In this document: positions 7,444 to 10,117 of the stretch, piece after piece
Numbering within the stretch: position 1 is the stretch's first letter
How the letters are laid out: each line of letters opens with the position of its first letter
DNA from: Firmicutes bacterium UBA1047
GTDB taxonomy: Bacteria; Bacillota; Clostridia; Tissierellales; Sedimentibacteraceae
Length of the DNA stretch: 10,117 bases
Assembly: GCA_002316585.1 (NCBI GenBank)
Contig: DCDU01000074.1
Coordinates: 20,660-30,776, forward strand
Direction of reading: 5' to 3'
Made by a program: the position numbers and the translations under genes
The notes under the pieces: model-generated
Told to the model about the DNA's origin: nothing
The model's input: only the letters and a program-made list of their open reading frames with translations
The model's database searches: none

Positions 7444-7448
7444 CCTCC
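7444..7448 (-). promoter_or_regulatory. Ribosome binding site deciding the activator start
   Basis: The minus strand reads GGAGG here, 7 nt before a TTG at 7436-7434. A longer frame could start at a TTG at 7457, but this site would then lie inside the coding region as Gly-Gly codons. TTG at 7436 (protein beginning (M)DRKIGIIANS) is therefore preferred; the adjacent TTG at 7439 has only 4-nt spacing. Confidence 0.75.
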
Positions 7449-7486
7449 GTTTGGCAAATTCCCGCATCGACCTCTTTATTAAGTTA

Positions 7487-7516
7487 ATTTTAACAAATTA
7501 TCTTGATTAATCAAGA
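7487..7516 (-). promoter_or_regulatory. Activator gene promoter with perfect 16-bp palindrome
   Basis: TCTTGATTAATCAAGA at 7501-7516 is a perfect palindrome upstream of the activator. On the minus strand it contains a -35-like TTGATT (7514-7509). This is followed by a 16-bp spacer and a -10-like TAAAAT (7492-7487), which would start transcription near 7480. A palindrome covering the -35 box is a typical repressor or autoregulation site. It shares the TTGAT/ATCAA half-elements of the dyad at 5423-5441, in the opposite arrangement. The region is AT-rich, so the promoter boxes are tentative. The palindrome itself is certain. Confidence 0.45.
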
Positions 7517-7538
7517 ATTATTATTATTATTTAACTTG

Positions 7539-7862
7539 CTATTTTACCGTTTTGTTAAAATGTATGAACAGATTAATTGTATTTATCACGATTGTTACAG
7601 CTAACAGGACTGCCGATAAGAAAGAAGATGCACCTGCTGTGTCCATCAAAGCAGCCAAATTACCTGCCCCAAATACTATAATTAAAATAATTCCCGGAAT
7701 TACCCAGCTGTCAAAAGGAAGAACGTCTGAAAATTCTTTAGGAAATCCTTCCGCAAATATTCCATATTTTGAGCTTATCATCAGAACTCCGGTCAAAATA
7801 AATCCTAATGCTAACAGCAAATCATAGATTCTTAATAATACTAAATTCACCTTGTTTTTCAT
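7539..7862 (-). CDS. Hypothetical three-helix membrane protein (107 aa)
   Basis: I do not recognise this protein. It is 107 residues long with three hydrophobic segments near 12-31, 53-73 and 79-101 and short polar ends, so it is a small integral membrane protein. A loop with FPKEFSDVLPFDSW lies between the first two helices. GGAGT at 7871-7875, 8 nt before the ATG, supports the start; an overlapping ATG at 7866 is in another frame. It lies 53 nt after the frameshifted lipoprotein gene on the same strand and may belong to that transcript. There is no clear terminator before the sigma-54 activator, only the palindrome at 7501-7516, so some read-through into the activator is possible. Confidence 0.75.
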   Translation of the reverse strand: MKNKVNLVLLRIYDLLLALGFILTGVLMISSKYGIFAEGFPKEFSDVLPFDSWVIPGIILIIVFGAGNLAALMDTAGASSFLSAVLLAVTIVINTINLFIHFNKTVK

Positions 7863-7915
7863 TCATCTTCACTCCATTTTAAATTAATCAAATGCATAAC
7901 AATCTTATTTAAAAT

Positions 7916-8421
7916 CTATGTATCAAATTCAAAATAATATAAAATATTATTATCTGTATCATACATGGAAATGGTAAAATTAAACGAATGTCTTTCAAAT
8001 AGTTCTGTGTCATCTTCTGAATTCGTACTTTCGGAATGCCTGTCAAGGAAAAGCCAATATCCGTTTTTTATTTCAGGAATCCCTAATTCTTCTGAAAATC
8101 TGTAAGCATAATCCACATTATTTTTAATTCCGCCATACATTATCAAATTGAGATTTTCTGTTAAGGGCATCTTATTCCACCTATCACTATTTTCTATTTG
8201 CGACAAAATGCTTAACCATTATTATTGTCAAATTCTATTTTAGCGAACTTTTTTCCGTCGCCGTGAAAACCGCCGTGGTCATCCATATGCTCAATATTTA
8301 ATATCTCCGGCATATCAATGTTAATTTGCTCTGCAATATAAGCTAAGTTTGATTCAGCCGAGCAGCCTGCAATTATCAATAATATTATTAAAACACATGT
8401 TACTAAACTATATTTCTTCAC
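7916..8421 (-). pseudogene. Conserved lipoprotein gene broken by a 1-nt frameshift
   Basis: Two frames together make one protein. The first (8421-8212, GTG start, AGGAG at 8428-8432 with 6-nt spacing) encodes 69 residues. They comprise a signal peptide with lipobox IAGC (Cys20) and a mature start containing NIEHMDDHGGFHGDGKKFAKIEF, and the frame stops at TAA 8214-8212. The second frame (8206-7916) continues with QIENSDRWNKMPLTENLN, GYWLFLDRHSES and FTISMYDTDNNILYYFEFDT but has no ribosome binding site and only a TTG in front. Adding one base near the AATAATAATGG stretch (about 8215-8225) joins them as ...EFDNNNG-x-SILSQIEN..., giving about 168 residues. As I recall, whole proteins of this pattern (FHGDG..., then W.KLPL, then DRHSES, then a C-terminal YYELDT-like end) exist in Clostridia; their function is unknown. 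No slippery heptamer is visible, so mutation or a sequencing error is likelier than programmed frameshifting. Confidence 0.8.
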
Positions 8422-8433
8422 AATAGACTCCTG

Positions 8434-8700
8434 TTATTTTTCTTTTTTAATTATAAACTTAATTATCAGTGAAACGGATATTAACACAACTCCCGTAATA
8501 AATAGGCCCATATACATTAAAAGTTGAAAGGGTCCTCCTCCAAAGCTGCTAAAAGGGAATGGTCCGTTAATAATCCATATATATCTGTCATAATCACCAT
8601 GTATAAAACAATATAGAAAAGCAGGACTGATAATAGCCAAAATACCTATGCTTAGTAAAAAATTCAATAAAAATATTTTAAAATTTTTCATAATCTCCAT
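8434..8700 (-). CDS. Small membrane protein of unknown function (88 aa)
   Basis: The protein has two hydrophobic segments (near 8-32 and 60-84) separated by a conserved-looking loop, GDYDRYIWIINGPFPFSSFG followed by GGPFQLLMY, and ends with a basic tail KFIIKKEK. I chose the ATG at 8700, one base after the stop of the DUF4173 gene, so translation is probably coupled. A longer open frame to 8823 would overlap that gene by 40 codons with low-complexity Ile/Trp residues and is not credible. A second ATG at 8691 is possible. The lipoprotein gene follows after 12 nt. The function is unknown; co-location with DUF4173 suggests an envelope role. Confidence 0.7.
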   Translation of the reverse strand: MEIMKNFKIFLLNFLLSIGILAIISPAFLYCFIHGDYDRYIWIINGPFPFSSFGGGPFQLLMYMGLFITGVVLISVSLIIKFIIKKEK

Positions 8701-8701
8701 A

Positions 8702-10117
8702 TTAAAATTCCCATTTATCCTTGTTAGTCTCCAGCAGACTCTTGTTTTTTTCAATAGACAAATTGTAGCCTTGCCAATTGTTATCCATATAATTATATCT
8801 ATCCATATAATTATATCTTTCACTTACATCTCTTAGATAATTTATTGTTTTGACTCTTGTCATAATCTGAACATTATCGTCGGTAAGCCTTATTATTTGC
8901 GGAAGAGCATCATCTGACAAGGTCAATAAATAATCGATGTCAATATCTTCTGCCTGCCCGCTTAAATACATGTCTATATTTTTTTTGGCAATTAACTCAT
9001 CCATCTTTACAAGGTTTAATGTCAGATAAAACAAAAGTCCGATAGCAGCATATACGGCAAATATATTAAAATTGTGTTTTATAATATAAACCAAGGTTGC
9101 TATTAAACCTCCCGCCTCAAATATCAAGAATATATAAACCAATACTCTTAATCTTGTAAAGCCGTAAGCTCCGTCATAAAGAGACATTCTGTAATATGAA
9201 GATATCAGCAGTATTCCCGTTATTATGCAAAGGTAAATGAGCATAAGTTTCGTAAACAAAGCCCACTTATTTTTATCTTCATATATTTTGTCTCGAAGCA
9301 AGCATGTTGTCAGCAATATTAAAGCTATGTTTATAACACTTAAAAATATTAGCTCGAAAAATCCACGTCTTGCATATTCGGAATAGTTAAGACCGTTGGG
9401 AAGATATCCGCCGGAAAACAAATATTTAAACTGTATTGCCATAAAAATTGAATAAATGACTAATATTGACACCAACAGAATGTTAAAAACTATTACGTCT
9501 CCTCCTATTTTATAGTCAGAATCAGATTTATCATTAATCACGCCTGTAAGCATACTATCGTTATTGAAAACAGAATATAAATGTCCGAATAAGTACAATC
9601 CTGCAAAAGAGCCTACTATTATTTTATAAATATTAATAAAATCAAACAAGCTTTTGAACCAATCGTTAAATATAATAAAAGTATTGTGAAAAACCAAATC
9701 GGCAGAGGACAGCATCATAACTAGAAATACAACAGAAGGTATTGATATGGCAATACCTAATAATATTCTCTTCATAAGAATGTGCTTTTCTTTATTGTCG
9801 GACTTTTCAGATAACCACTTAAACGGAACTATAAAATTAACAACAGGCTTAAAAATATTAAAAATTGTTTTTAAAAAACTGTGAATATTTAATTTAACCA
9901 AATTCAGCCTATTCTCAAGCAATAAAAACATAACACTGTATAAAAACACAATTGCTAAAAAATTTGTGGGCATCAGCATATAGTTTGCACTGATAAAGTT
10001 GTTCATGGATATAATAAAAATCGGAATTAACATCAATAACCCTTTTATATTGACAGCACCTGTATCCTTGGCAATTAAGAACAAAGCAGCAAACTGAATT
10101 ATAAAAAATATGGGAGC
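8702..10117 (-). CDS. DUF4173 domain-containing membrane protein, 5' end outside window
   Basis: The frame is open to the window edge (first visible residues APIFFIIQFAALF), so the N-terminus is missing and the TTG at 10084 is not the real start. About 471 residues are visible with roughly ten hydrophobic helices. DUF4173 marks are clear: LPNGLNYSEYARRGFFELI in one loop and SSYYRMSLYDGAYGFTRLRV after a later helix. The soluble C-terminus carries DIDYLLTLSDDALPQIIRL, an exact duplication of RYNYMD caused by an 18-bp tandem repeat, and a closing KNKSLLETNKDKWEF. The family has no defined biochemical role. The gene leads a tight same-strand cluster with the 88-aa membrane protein and the lipoprotein. 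Confidence 0.88.
   Translation of the reverse strand, partial: APIFFIIQFAALFLIAKDTGAVNIKGLLMLIPIFIISMNNFISANYMLMPTNFLAIVFLYSVMFLLLENRLNLVKLNIHSFLKTIFNIFKPVVNFIVPFKWLSEKSDNKEKHILMKRILLGIAISIPSVVFLVMMLSSADLVFHNTFIIFNDWFKSLFDFINIYKIIVGSFAGLYLFGHLYSVFNNDSMLTGVINDKSDSDYKIGGDVIVFNILLVSILVIYSIFMAIQFKYLFSGGYLPNGLNYSEYARRGFFELIFLSVINIALILLTTCLLRDKIYEDKNKWALFTKLMLIYLCIITGILLISSYYRMSLYDGAYGFTRLRVLVYIFLIFEAGGLIATLVYIIKHNFNIFAVYAAIGLLFYLTLNLVKMDELIAKKNIDMYLSGQAEDIDIDYLLTLSDDALPQIIRLTDDNVQIMTRVKTINYLRDVSERYNYMDRYNYMDNNWQGYNLSIEKNKSLLETNKDKWEF
8783..8818. repeat. Perfect 18-bp tandem duplication inside the DUF4173 gene
   Basis: The unit atccatataattatatct occurs twice head to tail (8783-8800 and 8801-8818). 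It adds six codons in frame, giving RYNYMDRYNYMD near the C-terminus of the DUF4173 protein. Each unit is itself rich in ata/tat, which favours slippage. Confidence 0.9.

Noticed and set aside
7437..7457. TTG at 7457 as the activator start
   Set aside because: The GGAGG ribosome binding site at 7444-7448 would lie inside the coding region. TTG at 7436 has ideal 7-nt spacing.
8204..8206. TTG at 8206 as the start of an independent 96-residue gene
   Set aside because: There is no ribosome binding site, and the product is the natural continuation of the lipoprotein frame just upstream, so this is the back half of a frameshifted gene.
8212..8230. Programmed -1 ribosomal frameshifting in the lipoprotein gene
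   Set aside because: No X-XXY-YYZ slippery heptamer or clear downstream stem is visible near the junction; a plain indel is simpler.
8434..8823. A 129-residue version of the small membrane protein starting at 8823
   Set aside because: It would overlap the DUF4173 gene by about 120 nt, and its extra N-terminus is an out-of-frame reading of the 18-bp repeat. An ATG one base after the DUF4173 stop explains the gene better.
10082..10084. TTG at 10084 as the DUF4173 start
   Set aside because: The frame remains open through hydrophobic residues to the window edge and no ribosome binding site precedes the TTG, so the gene simply continues outside.

Overview
The window looks like chromosome from a low-GC, strictly anaerobic, amino-acid-fermenting member of the Bacillota (class Clostridia or Tissierellia; a Sedimentibacter-like organism would fit). 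The grounds are the AT-rich composition, strong AGGAGG-type ribosome binding sites with several TTG/GTG starts, a ferredoxin-dependent 2-oxoacid oxidoreductase, a sigma-54 activator, and DUF2812/DUF4173 membrane proteins. The genus is an inference, not read from a marker gene.

Layout. (1) 1-251: a minus-strand terminator hairpin and, just upstream of it, a 33-codon open stretch that looks like the tail of a lost gene; then the leader of the MATE gene. (2) 252-2790, plus strand: a MATE-family multidrug/cation efflux transporter and a DUF2812 membrane protein, probably co-transcribed. (3) 2791-2940: a strong hairpin shared by the converging transcription units, followed by about 100 bp of coding-like or repeat-like sequence. 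(4) 2941-5295, minus strand: iorB and iorA, the two subunits of indolepyruvate:ferredoxin oxidoreductase, with the iorA stop codon directly abutting the iorB start. (5) 5296-5525: the iorAB control region. It holds a near-consensus sigma-54 promoter (-24/-12), two dyads upstream of it, and a terminator for the regulator gene. (6) 5526-7436, minus strand: a sigma-54-dependent activator with PrpR_N, PAS, AAA+ and Fis-type HTH domains. (7) 7437-7538: the activator's own control region with a perfect 16-bp palindrome. (8) 7539-10117, minus strand: a cluster of envelope proteins in the order DUF4173 membrane protein (5' end outside the window), an 88-aa membrane protein, a lipoprotein broken by a 1-nt frameshift, and a 107-aa three-helix membrane protein.

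How the parts work together. The centre of the window reads as a self-contained regulatory unit. The activator lies directly upstream of iorAB, carries the GAFTGA loop that contacts sigma-54, and faces a textbook sigma-54 promoter about 80 nt before iorA. Its PrpR_N and PAS sensor domains suggest that an aromatic amino-acid breakdown product switches on IorAB, which oxidatively decarboxylates aryl-pyruvates to aryl-acetyl-CoA and reduces ferredoxin. The flanking MATE/DUF2812 pair and the DUF4173 cluster look like unrelated envelope functions. I found no CRISPR array, tRNA, rRNA, phage or intact insertion sequence.
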